Positions 22,436 through 32,877 of a stretch of 64,000 nt of DNA are shown one piece after another. The notes beneath the pieces are model-generated. The model had not been told where the DNA came from and searched no databases. It saw only the letters and a list, made by a program, of their open reading frames with translations. This stretch comes from Didymella arachidicola (Eukaryota; Ascomycota; Dothideomycetes; Pleosporales; Didymellaceae), in the NCBI GenBank assembly GCA_016630955.3, contig CM049989.1, positions 1,488,001 to 1,552,000 on the forward strand, in the 5' to 3' direction. How positions within the stretch are numbered: position 1 is the first letter of the stretch; every line of letters starts with the position of its first letter. The position numbers and the translations under genes were made by a program.

Positions 22436-23354
22436 TGTGATTGGTTAAAGGTAAGGAGGTACTCGCTAACCCGACAACGCTGAGGAACAAAAGAAAGAGA
22501 TGAGAGGCTGGTGGAGAGAGCAGGTTATCAGGCCTGTGCTAGTAAGCGATAATAAGCTCAAGAGATTGACCCAGTGGTCTTCGTTGAACAGGACCCCTTA
22601 TATGAATGAGCGTTGACGTCTTGTTGTGTCTCAGCTTTACACTCAAAGGTCCAGCAGATCGGGCACAGTCCACCAAGCTGCAAGCTGCGGATGGATCCAT
22701 GACAGCCACACAACTGTAAACACACGGTGCTGCCGTACACCGACATGTGTTGCTATTTGCAACGCTACTCATTTCGCTACAAGCCGTCCAGCTATTTGGA
22801 TTGGCCTACCAACAGGATTCCCCGGGGCATCTGAGCGGCGGTGCTGTGGGGAACATTGGACCCGAAGTTTGCTTCTGGTCTGATCGATGTTGTAAGCGGT
22901 CTAACGCGGCCCTCATCGTGCCACATTTCGCAATACTGACATATCTCTCACTGTTGCGGCGCTATGACAGCCTTCTGCTCATCTAAGGATTCCATGTGCA
23001 CGGAAGGCCTGCAGGTCTTGGCGCGCATTGAGCTGGAATCGGAGAACCCGTGCCACATGCTAGTGGGTCAAAGGCGAACTGCGCACTCGCCTAAATAGCC
23101 AAGCTTCTGACCACAGCCCCAACATTACCAAAATACCGACAAACACTCTCTAATGTCTAATTGTGGACGTACCAAGACGGGTGCAGGGGCGCTCGAGCCA
23201 TGTTCCTGCTGCTGTGAAAGAGTCTGGCTGAGCGTGCCGTCCAGATGTAGGGCTGAGGCTGAGCTGCTTTCACATCAGCGATGTGTTTCATATATGCTTG
23301 ACGATACCATCTCATTGCTCCTGTTCCTCGCGCATTCGACACCCACCTGTCACG
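22436..23354. promoter_or_regulatory. Shared divergent promoter of isocyanide synthase and P450 genes
   Basis: 919 bp between two divergent starts, the same arrangement as yeast DIT1-DIT2. An A/T-rich TTATATGAA occurs near 22597. TCTGCTCA at 22974-22981 is a one-mismatch Mac1-like octamer, expected by chance in a spacer this long. Co-regulation is inferred from geometry. Confidence 0.5.
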
Positions 23355-24908
23355 ATGGTGTCCTACCTTTCCTTGGTCTTCATTGCCACTTTTGGGATCT
23401 TCTTTGGTGTTGTGTCGTTCTTTGTGTACTTGTTCACGCCGCCCAGCCACTTCCCCAAAAGCATACCGACAATCCCGTTCTATTACGCGCTGCTTCCACT
23501 CTTCAAGGATGTTGATCAGGCTGAGCTTTACCGTCAGTACATGAGGGAGCCTCTCGAGAAGTATGGAGCAGTGAAGCTGTTCTTCGGCGGACAATGGAAC
23601 ATCCTTGTACGCAAACCTGCGTACATCGCTGAAGTGTTCAAGTATGAAGACACCTACGCCAAAGCAGGGAACCAGGTCAAAATTCCGCACAGTGTGATTG
23701 CTGAGTACACCGGTGAGAACATCATCAGCTCACATGGGGAGAAGTGGAAGCTCTACCAGGGAGTTCTCAAGCCGGCTCTGCAGGCAGATCAAGATTCGAC
23801 CAAGCTTTGGGAAAATTCTAGGCTTCTAGTAGACATATTGCTGGGCAACTCGAAGCAAGCCAACAGCGCAGGCATCCCAATCTACGTGCCTTGCCATCGA
23901 GTCGCACTTGCCAACCTCTCCGATGTTCTCTATGGCTCGAGCTTCGAAACCATGCAGCGACCAGACGCACCATTACACACGATTCAGATGAAGATCAAGC
24001 CTATTATTTTCAACCCAATCTTCATGAACTTCCCGTTCCTTGATCATTTGCCGTTCAAGATACGACAGTTGGGTCGCGCACTCAACATGAACTTCCGTAG
24101 TACCTTGCGAACATCAATCACAAAAGGACACGACCACGTGTGCGACCCCAATGACCACAAGAATGTCGCTTGCAGGATGATAGGAGCGCACGACGAAGGG
24201 CGCTTGACCGACAAAGACCTCGAAGACAACATGGTCAGCACGTTTCTGGCAGGGCACGAGAACCCACAGCTCGCAATCATGAGTTTGATATACCTTCTTG
24301 GTGCCCATCCGAAAGTCCAAGAGGCGATCCGCAAGGAGGTTCAGACTCTGTACCCCGCCGATACACCTGCCAACTATGAGCCATCCTACGCAGACATCCA
24401 CGACTTGCCAATCTTGACTGCCGCTCTCTACGAAAGTCTTCGCATGTTTCCGCCAATCTCACAACTGATTAATCGACGCACTGAGGTACCTGTGGTGCTG
24501 GGCGGCAAGATCCCAGTGCCCAAGGGCGTCTTCGTGGGTTACAATGCTTACTCAACCAACCGCGATACCGAGTTCTGGGGTGCTGACTCTGATGAATTCA
24601 AGCCCGAGCGCTGGGGCAAGAATATGGACGAGATCAACCAATTATATCGTAAAGCAAACTCCAAGGGCGCTTTCATTAGCTTCCACGGAGGCCGACGAGC
24701 ATGTCTGGGACAGAAGTTCGCCATGCAGCAGCTTCGTATCACTGTTGTAGCATTGGTAAGAGGTTGTAAGTGGTTGCTAGACGAGGGCTGGGATGGCCGC
24801 ATGACTCCGGTAAGTCGTCGTTGCAACTGAATACCGAAACCAAGCTAATTCTCAAAGGCTGGGCCGCTCTATCCACGAGGCTTGAAGATCAAGTTTCAAT
24901 CGATGTAA
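23355..24908 (+). CDS. Cytochrome P450, CYP56/Dit2-like
   Basis: Haem-thiolate monooxygenase anchored in the ER by an N-terminal helix (MVSYLSLVFIATFGIFFGVV). Two exons (23355-24809 and 24858-24908; 48-nt intron) give 501 aa; exon 2 encodes the usual end AGPLYPRGLKIKF. P450 signatures are the I-helix FLAGHENPQ, K-helix ESLR, PERW, and haem loop FHGGRRACLG with axial Cys at about residue 450. The AGHENPQ I-helix (Asn in place of the usual Thr) and close pairing with a Dit1-type gene point to the Dit2/CYP56 group, which oxidises formyl-tyrosine in yeast. Here the substrate could instead be an isocyanide. The ATG at 23355 was chosen because the membrane anchor begins there; an upstream in-frame ATG at 23283 adds no recognisable sequence. 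Confidence 0.92.
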
Positions 24909-26905
24909 GGGCTCGATTCAAATGATAAATCAGCAAGAAGGGAAAGGGTGGTTGCCATGGTGTGAGTGTGGTCCTTACTTCCGTTGAGCATAGCGACGGC
25001 GTTTTAGTCCCAACCCGCGTAGCGTTGTCAAATTAGTGCAGTCTAGATACACATCACGATTGAACTCGTATCTTAGTCTTCATTTCCACAATGTGAAATT
25101 TGGACTAGAGTCCGACCAAAGTCTGTGAAAGTCAATTCTGTCCCGTCTTGCGAGCTGCAGCGGCGCGGCGTAACGCCAACCGATGGTCACACTCCGGCTT
25201 AATCGAATCAGGTAGGGCAGCTGTGACGATAGCATGTCATCAAACAGCGGACTACAGTCGCCAGCGTGACAATATGCTTTGAATCCTTCGAGACAACAGT
25301 TGCCAAAGCATTGAGCATGTCGAAACCTGGAGACCCACATACCTAGGTATGCTGACATCCATTTGACGTAGAGTGATTGTCAGGCAAATGATCATTAATA
25401 CACATACGGTACATGTGATAGGGATACCGCATGGTCGGAAACTCATAACTGATTTACCCGTGTTCTTGCGGCACGGTGTTGGGGTTGAATCTCCACATCA
25501 ACGTCCTCTGGTTGGGTATGAGGTGACGCATGGAACAGGAGGCCCAGTTCCATATCTCACAACACTGTTATCAGCACAGTGTTCATCTGACGAAATTTCC
25601 TGCATGTCGACAACGTTATTTGGGTGCGAAGCATTGATGAGAAACCGCTGACGGAGAGTCACGTTAGGATGCGTTGCGCGGTGCAAAGGATGATCATGTA
25701 CCAGGACTCAGGTGCGCAGCGAAATGGCCTAGCCAGGATGTAACCCACAGTAAGCTTACATCACAGTCGAGATGAATCTGTCTCCGTGCCTCTGCGGCGA
25801 AGACACATTAAGGATTGAGAGCGGCACAGTGGGGCCTTGATTTTCTGCGGAGATTGAAGCTTACATCGCCGACTTCTTGGATGCGCAGTGTGCAAATGAA
25901 GCTTCAACTCTTTGTGCCTGCCTTGAGGCTAGTATTGCGGTGTGTTGGTTTGCGGGGTCCTTGGTCACGGCGCTGGGACCTAGCTTTAGAATGCAGGTGT
26001 GATTGACTTACGACGCTAGGTTGAGCCTACCAAACGACCAGGATTAGCGCCTCGATCTTGCAGACTGGCAAACTCAGTATCCTCCAGCCTAGTGACTCCT
26101 TCCTAGCATTGGACTCGACTACACAGGATATGCCTTCGGTGAGAAAACTTGTGCAACGGTGGAATGATGTTATTTACAGAGCAGGCACGGGGCGCAGTCG
26201 GTGGAACCAGCTCGCTTGAGGTCAGCCCACGCTAAGGCGTTCAGCCTCAGTTTCGGTTACGCTAGCACTAGCAAATACACCTGTTTCGATGTCTCTGTAA
26301 TCTTGTCGCGGCTGTGACTGTGCAGTTTGAGCACCGTCCTTTGTGGGGTCTCTACGTCGACACGATTAGGCGGACCTGCATCGCTAGGCCAACGGCCCAA
26401 GACAACGATCTTTTGTCGATGAAAGGACATTCTGTGCCGCAGACAATCATGCGGGTGGGTTGCAGTCGTCCCTGTGATACAATCCTGTAGCTTGCTCTTG
26501 CATGCTCAATCTGGGTCCAGCGAGCTGGAGCAGCTCTCCGACTTACAGCTTCTCTCAACATCGTAACAGAAGTCGGGAGCGGAGGGCTAAGCAATGGGAT
26601 GGTGGAGCCGGGGCTGGCTGATGTGAGAGCGGGCCGCTTGGCGACGCACGCGGAAGGCGTGTCTTGAGCTGGCTGCGGCTGAGCGCAGTCGAGATGGAAA
26701 TAGTGTTCGAAAACATGCGTTGCTAACGCGAGCCAGTCAGAATCAGCACAGTTAGTGTGGCTGTTGAACAAGGCCTGCACCGCGTCTGTGTCTTTGTCGG
26801 CACGTATGACGCCCCGAGCACAAGGTGGTGCATAAGTGATCATACATATCGCATCGTATTTCAGCCCAAGATTTTTGGTCGTTGCTTGGGTCATCAATTT
26901 CCAGT
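24909..26905. other. 2-kb gap inside the cluster with no recognised gene
   Basis: Only short, unrelated ORFs on both strands, the longest (26352-26981, minus) overlapping the start of the MFS gene. It contains the MFS promoter. The length is large for this cluster and could hide a decayed or unusual gene, but I see no domain. Confidence 0.45.
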
Positions 26906-28459
26906 ATGCGTTCTCCGATCGAATTCGAGAAGGACCATACCTACGACAGGTGTCGCGACAGTATCGACAGTGACTTCTCATCCTCAGACCATTCTGATGA
27001 GCGTCTCGATGGACCAGTGGGCCAAGACGATACTGTTCCGCTCACACCTCCACCACCGCCATATTCAGCCTTTTCTCTCAATCGTCGGCGATTTATCCTT
27101 GGTGTTGTGACCGCAGCAGGCTTCTTTGGTCCTTTAACCGGCGCCATCTACTTACCATCTCTTGTTCTCTTCGAGGATATTTTCAAGGTTTCGGCAACAG
27201 CAATCAATGCCACAGTCTCAATGTACATGGTCGTGTTTGCTATCGCGGTATGTCACCAAGTCTGTGTTTTGGTAGCTGCCACTGACACTTTCTAGCCACT
27301 GTTCGGTGCAGTAGCCTCCGATGTTGGGGGTCGTAAACTCGTGTATATGGTCGGTCTCGGCAGCTTCCTCGTCGCCAACATCATGCTTGCCGCACTACCT
27401 GCGCACATAGCCCTCCTCTTCATCCTCCGAATATTCCAAGCTTTCGGGTCATGCATAGTGTTCTCCGTTGGAGCCGGCACAGTCGCAGACATCACAGAGC
27501 CAGCAAACCGTGCATCAGCTTTAGCATGGTTTCTCATGGGACCTCAGCTTGGACCGGTGTTTGGGCCGCTCATTGGCGGTGCTTTTGCAGATGTATCGCG
27601 ATGGAGATGGGTGTTTGGCTTCCTCGCCTTGATCTGTCTCCCCGTATACTTCGCGATCCTCTTCTGCATGCCGGAGACTCTGCGATCGCTCGTCGGCAAT
27701 GGTGCTGCTGTTGCGCATCAGCCCTGGTTCTCCGTCCCAAAGCTGCGCACCAAACCTTCAACAGATATGAAGGGCCCGAAAATTCCTCGCCCATCGTTTC
27801 GCAAGTTTCTGCAGCTTCTGAAGTACCCTCCGCATCTCATCGTGTCGTTCAACGGTGCGTTTCAATTTGCTGGTCTGTACGGAATGTATATCTCCTTTCC
27901 AACTGTCTTGAAAAGAACATACAATTGGTCGACAGCCGAGGTCAGTTACGCATACCTCGCACCTGGAATCTCCATGTTCTTTGCGTCCATTGTTGTCGGG
28001 CGGGGCAGTGACTGGCTGCGCAAGAGGGCTATTGCCAAGAGCCCGGACGGCAAAGTCGCACCTGAGCGCCGTATCGCGTATCAAATTGTGGGCTTTTCCA
28101 TTGCAGCTGCAGGGAAGTTCATGTACGGGTGGTTCTGTCAAGCTCGCGTCACGCCAGCTGCCGGACTTATTGGCTCCGCACTGTCCTCTGTCGGCACTTC
28201 GATCGTCTTTGTTACGAGCACATCATTCCAGACAGAGTGCGATCCGGCTCAGACTGCTAGTTTAGTGGCGCTCGGTGGTCTTTTGAGAAACATTGCGGCT
28301 GCCCTGGCGGCTGTGGTCATGGATGGTCTGCTCAAGAATGCCGGTGTCGGGTGGACCTTCACCATCTTTGGGACGATGGATATTCTCTGCATTCCAGGTA
28401 TCCTTCTTATCATATTCAAGGGTGCAGATATGCGTGCAGCATTGAAAGCGCAAGGTTGA
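26906..28459 (+). CDS. MFS drug:H+ antiporter (DHA1), Dtr1/Qdr-like
   Basis: Twelve-helix plasma-membrane exporter. Two exons (26906-27247 and 27296-28459; 48-nt intron) give 501 aa. A cytosolic acidic/Ser-rich N-terminus with a poly-Pro run (TPPPPPYSAF) precedes TM1. Motif A is completed across the junction (PLFGAVASDVGGRK), and the antiporter motif C appears as GPQLGPVFGPLIGG. In yeast the DHA1 member Dtr1 exports bisformyl-dityrosine made by Dit1 and Dit2. Its position beside Dit1- and Dit2-like genes makes export of the cluster product the simplest role. The chosen ATG (MRSPIEFEKD) is the first in a sensible context. Confidence 0.9.
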
Positions 28460-28798
28460 GCGAAGCTATTTGAGCAGGCTGCGATGGGAGGTGCAACGTT
28501 CCCATATTTTGATTTTTGCATAGCGAGGCGTTGGCAACACCGAGAATGTGTATGACCAGAGTGCCTGAGGCGCTACAAATTAATAGATAATCAGAAGCAT
28601 GGTGACGACTGATGGGCAGTACGATGTCGACGTGGTGAGCATCTCGGCAGGACCCAACGAGGTCATAGGCCAGAGGACGGGAAAAGCCAATAGGCCGGCT
28701 GGTCACGCCTCCAGATTTCAATCAATTACAAAGTCGTTGAATGCATCACATATGCTGCGTCCTTGTTCAGCACAAGTACTTCTGGTTCCCTGCTTCTC
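28460..28798. other. Convergent spacer between MFS and mannanase genes
   Basis: About 340 bp, presumed 3' UTRs; no gene seen. Confidence 0.5.
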
Positions 28799-30322
28799 TT
28801 ATACCGACGTGCAATTCTGGCTTTGCTCTTTGACCCAGCTTGCAATGGTCTTTTGCTGCGCTGCAACGATGTTCATCGCCTCATCTGTATCATATAGGTC
28901 GTACCAACCCGGACTCTCGTGAGGTGGGTCGCCAGCCCAGACCATACCGAATTCATTGATATGTTGTGTTTCGGGGCGGTAGATGCCTCCGTATGCCCAG
29001 GGTGAAGTGCCAACATACGCACCACCGTTACGGAACTCATCCATGACTGCACCAATGATGGTTTTGAAATAGGCATCCTTGTGTGCAGTCGATGCGCTAC
29101 TGAGGTATGGGTACTCTTTATCCTTGTTTTCCCAATTATCGCGGGCCATGCCGAACTCCTCGAGGAAGACTGGCTTTCCAATATCAGCAGCCCACTTGCT
29201 GGAATTTCGCATGAAGGTAACCGCAAAGTCTTGAGCTGCCTTGAGGTTTGTCTCACTGGCATTATACATGTCATAGACGCCCCAGTTTTGGACCCAGCAG
29301 TGCGTAGTTGCGTAGTCGATCGTGGAGAAGTTTTGAGCATGCTTAAAGTAATACTCTCCTTGCTTGCCTTCGAAGCCAAGACTTATGAGCTGCTTCGGTG
29401 CCAGCGAGCGGATGTAAGCCGTGATGCGGTCTACCCAGGGGAAGAGTAGATCATCAGGATTGGGAAGTAGGCTGATACCCACGTAACCGAGCTCATTCGC
29501 CGCTTGTGGTTCATTGGCGGGTTGCCATGTCATGATTGTGGGGTCTGAGCTGTAGAGACGACCAGTCACAGAGTTTTTCCTGGTCATGACTGTCTTTATA
29601 TGGTCTCTGTACCAGGCTTCGGCTTGAGAGTTGTTGTAAATTAAGTTCGCGAAGCGCGTGAAGTTGCTGTAAGGCTCGGCATCCACGCCTTGTTTGGTGT
29701 AATTGCCCCATCCCGTACCGGGTGTGCTTCTTTGTGGAAAAGCTGTCAGATTCCAGGACTCGGGATAGGGTATTCTGGTGTTGTTATTCGCCCAAGAAAC
29801 GTACTGTCCAAACCCGCCTGACCATTGCCATTCGTTGGACAATGTCATTGTTGCACGCATGCCGCGTTTCGACATTTCTGCAAGGCAAATGTCTAGGCCC
29901 GTGAAGATATCCTCGTTGTACTGCCCAGGGGCGTTCATCAGAGGCGGGTTCATCCTAAACGGCTGTGGTGTTGGAGCACCTTCGGATCCAGCCATGATCC
30001 GCAGGTGATTTATTCCCTTCGCTGCCATTTGATCGAGCTCAGTGACAAGTCGTGAGTAATTGCCTCCTGAGTTCTCATTGGCCGCCAGGTTCATACAGGC
30101 CCAGTAATTCATTCCTAAACTGGGTCAGTAGACGCCAAAAGTGAAGCCGATTTCCAGAGTACCTGTAAGGTAATGCAAGGCGCCTTTTGAGTCGTATAAT
30201 CTCAAGCCCTCAACCTTAATGAAATCATCCTTGCCGATGCCATGGTTCTGCTTGCTACCCGTAGGTACTACCGACCCCAAGGTCAAGCCGGCCAGGAGCA
30301 ATTGAGATGCGGCGGTCTTCAT
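28799..30322 (-). CDS. Secreted GH5 endo-beta-1,4-mannanase-like glycoside hydrolase
   Basis: Probable extracellular hydrolase of plant mannans (GH5, subfamily 7-like). Two exons (30322-30163 and 30114-28799; 48-nt intron) give 491 aa, starting with a signal peptide (MKTAASQLLLAGLTLGSVVP). The junction yields HYLTGMNYWACMNLA, a family N-terminal motif. The catalytic acid/base is Glu255 in WQPANEPQ and the nucleophile Glu373 in KPVFLEEFG. Aromatic and active-site segments HCWVQNWGVYD and SPWAYGGIYRP are present. Several Asn-x-Ser/Thr sites suggest N-glycosylation. It has no obvious link to isocyanide metabolism and probably marks the edge of the cluster. Confidence 0.9.
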
Positions 30323-31018
30323 GTTGAACGTCGCAATCTCGTGTAAAGGTCGCAGCCTGGAAATGGTCAAAGAAGCTTAACCAAGCCAGATGCTGCGATG
30401 CCACAAAACTTAAATATGCCGATGAATTTCCACTGTTGCATTCGGGCCATGACCATCCTTGGAGACAGGTGAGGATTGACATCATGCCAGCTTTCCGACT
30501 TGCTCAATGCAGCCAAGTCGACAGCCGTTGTGTGGGGGCTTCAAAGCAGGTGTTGATTCCGCCGGAAGGCGTTGTGGGGCGCTGATCTCGGGCGACCGCG
30601 ATGTCACCCCGGAGCAACATCCTCCGTGTCAGAAACACGACAACGCAGCAGGTGCAGGAAAACCCTTCAGCAGCCGCGTGGCCACAGACTTCGTAGCAAC
30701 CTTCTGACCGCTACCGCCTCGACGACGCGAAGCAACTCAGAAAAGCGGAGAATCAGTTGACAACCTAGGTGATTAAGTGAAGTGATTAGAAATATCGGAT
30801 GTTAGATATGCTGCACACCGCTAAGACAAGCCGCTCGATAAAGGGAGACGAATTCCTGTCTGCAGGAATCCAGAATCGGGTGATAGAGTTTGTATACTTC
30901 GATACGAGAAGAGAACGACTCAGGCTCTTCCATACACAAAGGATTCTCTGGGTCACGTATGATCTGGCTACTGAAGGTTTGGCTTAGAGTGTACATACAT
31001 CATGTTGTAAAGACCCAG
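30323..31018. other. Spacer between mannanase and transposon
   Basis: About 700 bp without a recognised gene: mannanase promoter and the insertion flank of the transposon. Confidence 0.45.
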
Positions 31019-31020
31019 TA

Positions 31021-31074
31021 ACGTAGGTGGCAAGCGAGCTGCGCACGCAAGCGAGCTGCGCACCCCACCAAACT
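31021..31074 (+). repeat. Left terminal inverted repeat with internal direct repeat
   Basis: Contains AAGCGAGCTGCGCA twice (31032-31045 and 31049-31062, 17-bp period), followed by CACCCCACCAAACT shared with the right end. The doubled block is a likely transposase-binding site. Confidence 0.88.
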
Positions 31075-31101
31075 TGCCCACCTCTTTCATCTTAACGTAC
31101 A

Positions 31102-32556
31102 ATGGCTCAACGCAGTGCTACTCAGATAACCTCAAATGAAGCAGATATTCAGCTTGCTATCTTGTCTATTACTTCTGGTCAATTACACGCTAATCGACGC
31201 GCTGCTAATACCTACAACGTTGCTGAATCTACACTGCGCAGCCGACGCGCTGGTGTACCTGCCCGACGCGATTGCCAGCCTAACTCAAGGAAGCTCACTC
31301 AGGTAGAAGAGGAGGTGATTGTTACCCATATACTTGACCTTGACTTGCGTGGGTTTGCGCCCACGTACGCAGCTGTACGTGATATGGCTAATAGACTGCT
31401 GGCTGCGCGCAGCGCTGGTGAGGTTGGGCAGAAGTGGCCTGCCAACTTTGTTAAGCGTACAGACAGTCTTACGACGCGTTTTAATCGCGCATATGATAGG
31501 CAGAGAGCTCTGTGTGAAGATCCAGTCTTAATCAAGAAGTGGTTCGAGCTGGTAGAGCAGACAAAGATCAAGTACGGCATCTGTGATGATGACGTCTGGA
31601 ACTTTGACGAGGCAGGCTTTATGATGGGCAAGATCACGACGCAGCTTGTCGTGACAGGGTCAGAGAGAAGAGGCCGGCCAAAGGCTCTTCAGCCTGGCAA
31701 TCGTGAGTGGGCAACGTTGATTGCTGGTATCAATGCTGCTGGCTGGTCTATCCCACCATTCATCATCTTGACTGGCCAGTACCACCTCTCTGCCTGGTAT
31801 AAGGACGCAGCAATCCCACGCGACTGGGCGATCGCAGTCAGCGACGACGGCTGGACTACCAACGAGCTAGGAGTAGAGTGGCTAGAGCACTTCAACGCTC
31901 ATACAAAGGCTCGTACAGTAGGAGCACGTCGGCTGCTCATCCTTGATGGCCATGAGAGCCACCACTCTCTTAAGTTCCAGGAGATCTGCAAGGAGAACAA
32001 TATCTACACGCTCTGCATGCCGCCTCACTCATCTCACCTTCTCCAGCCTCTTGACGTTGGCTGCTTCTCGCCATTGAAGCGCGCGTACAGCCGTGAGATT
32101 GAGAGCCTGATCCGCGACCATATCAACCACATCACCAAGCTTGAGTTCCTCCCAGCTATCAAGGCAGCGTACGATCGATCGTTTACACCAGCCAATATAC
32201 GATCAGCTTTTCAAGGAGCAGGTCTTGTCCCACACCAGCCAGACGCAGTCCTATCAAAGCTTGACGTGCAGCTGCGTACGCCGACTCCACCAGCAGCTCT
32301 GATCAACACTCTGTGGGAGGCTCGTACACCAAGCAACATACGTGAGCTTGAAGCTCAGTCAACGCTTATACGTGAGCGTGTACGCAAGCACAAGAGCTCG
32401 TCGCCAGCCTCAATTATTGAAGCAATTGACCAGCTCAAGAAGGGGGCAGAGGTGATGATGCTGTCTGCTGAGCTAATGCGCGATCGGATTACCAGCCTTA
32501 AGAAGGCTAATAAGGCAGCGTCTGAGCGTAAACAACGCAAGAAAAAGCGTATATAA
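31102..32556 (+). CDS. Fot1/pogo transposase (DDE-1 superfamily), truncated at its C-terminus
   Basis: 484-aa cut-and-paste transposase. The N-terminal helix-turn-helix region (Psq/CENP-B-like; LHANRRAANTYNVAESTLRS) should bind the terminal repeats. The catalytic acidic triad is Asp169 (WNFDEAGF), Asp282 (LLILDGHESHH) and Asp318 (LLQPLDVGCFSPLKRAY), with 35 residues between the second and third, the DD35D spacing of this clade. A basic tail KQRKKKRI runs into a TAA at 32554-32556. The same frame then continues open to 32754 and encodes a zinc knuckle, so the family's usual C-terminus is cut off. The catalytic domain looks intact. Confidence 0.92.
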   Translation: MAQRSATQITSNEADIQLAILSITSGQLHANRRAANTYNVAESTLRSRRAGVPARRDCQPNSRKLTQVEEEVIVTHILDLDLRGFAPTYAAVRDMANRLLAARSAGEVGQKWPANFVKRTDSLTTRFNRAYDRQRALCEDPVLIKKWFELVEQTKIKYGICDDDVWNFDEAGFMMGKITTQLVVTGSERRGRPKALQPGNREWATLIAGINAAGWSIPPFIILTGQYHLSAWYKDAAIPRDWAIAVSDDGWTTNELGVEWLEHFNAHTKARTVGARRLLILDGHESHHSLKFQEICKENNIYTLCMPPHSSHLLQPLDVGCFSPLKRAYSREIESLIRDHINHITKLEFLPAIKAAYDRSFTPANIRSAFQGAGLVPHQPDAVLSKLDVQLRTPTPPAALINTLWEARTPSNIRELEAQSTLIRERVRKHKSSSPASIIEAIDQLKKGAEVMMLSAELMRDRITSLKKANKAASERKQRKKKRI

Positions 32557-32754
32557 CATCAAGGAGTGTTAACACAGGGAGCTGGAGAGGGTATACTCAC
32601 CCAACGTAAGGCTAAGCAGCAGATTGCCTGTGAGGAGCGTCAGAGAGGAGAGCAATCAGGCGTTAGTCGTCAGTCTCTTGCGCGCTGCAAGAGGTGTAGA
32701 GAGCGTGGTCATAACTCACGTACGTGTAAGAAAGAGCCTATAGCTACTACTTAA
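32557..32754 (+). pseudogene. Detached C-terminal zinc-knuckle segment of the transposase
   Basis: Same reading frame as the transposase, separated only by one TAA. It encodes a Gln/Arg-rich linker and a C-x2-C-x4-H-x4-C knuckle (CKRCRERGHNSRTC, 32686-32727), a C-terminal feature of many Fot1-like transposases. There is no ATG start of its own, so it is translated only by readthrough, if at all. Confidence 0.75.
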
Positions 32755-32821
32755 TCTGTTATGTTAATAGCTATCTATTATTTTATTGCGTTGTTGAGAT
32801 ACACGTCTGCAGAGGTGCTTA

Positions 32822-32875
32822 AGTTTGGTGGGGTGCGTCGCTCGCTTATACGCGTCGCTCGCTTGTAAACTACGT
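32822..32875 (-). repeat. Right terminal inverted repeat with internal direct repeat
   Basis: Read inward from 32875 it matches the left end at 43 of 54 positions. Its two internal copies read AAGCGAGCGACGC, both differing from the left end by the same two bases (TG replaced by GA). Confidence 0.88.
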
Positions 32876-32877
32876 TA

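Larger units (their letters stand above)
31021..32875 (+). mobile_element. Fot1/pogo-type (Tc1/mariner superfamily) DNA transposon, full length
   Basis: 1855-bp element with 54-bp imperfect terminal inverted repeats (31021-31074 and 32822-32875; 43 of 54 positions match by hand count), starting ACGTAG and ending CTACGT. TA dinucleotides flank it directly (31019-31020 and 32876-32877), the target-site duplication of this superfamily. It encodes one transposase. Size, TIR length, TSD and DD35D transposase all fit Fot1/pogo. No heavy C-to-T decay is evident apart from one stop codon near the transposase C-terminus. Confidence 0.93.

Noticed and set aside
22974..22981. Mac1-like octamer in the synthase/P450 promoter
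   Set aside because: One mismatch in a 919-bp spacer is expected by chance; kept only as a note, not as a regulatory site.
23157..23690. 177-codon minus-strand ORF
   Set aside because: Antisense to the P450 5' region; no family resemblance.
26352..26981. 209-codon minus-strand ORF in the cluster gap
   Set aside because: Overlaps the start of the MFS gene, has no recognisable domain and no sensible start context.
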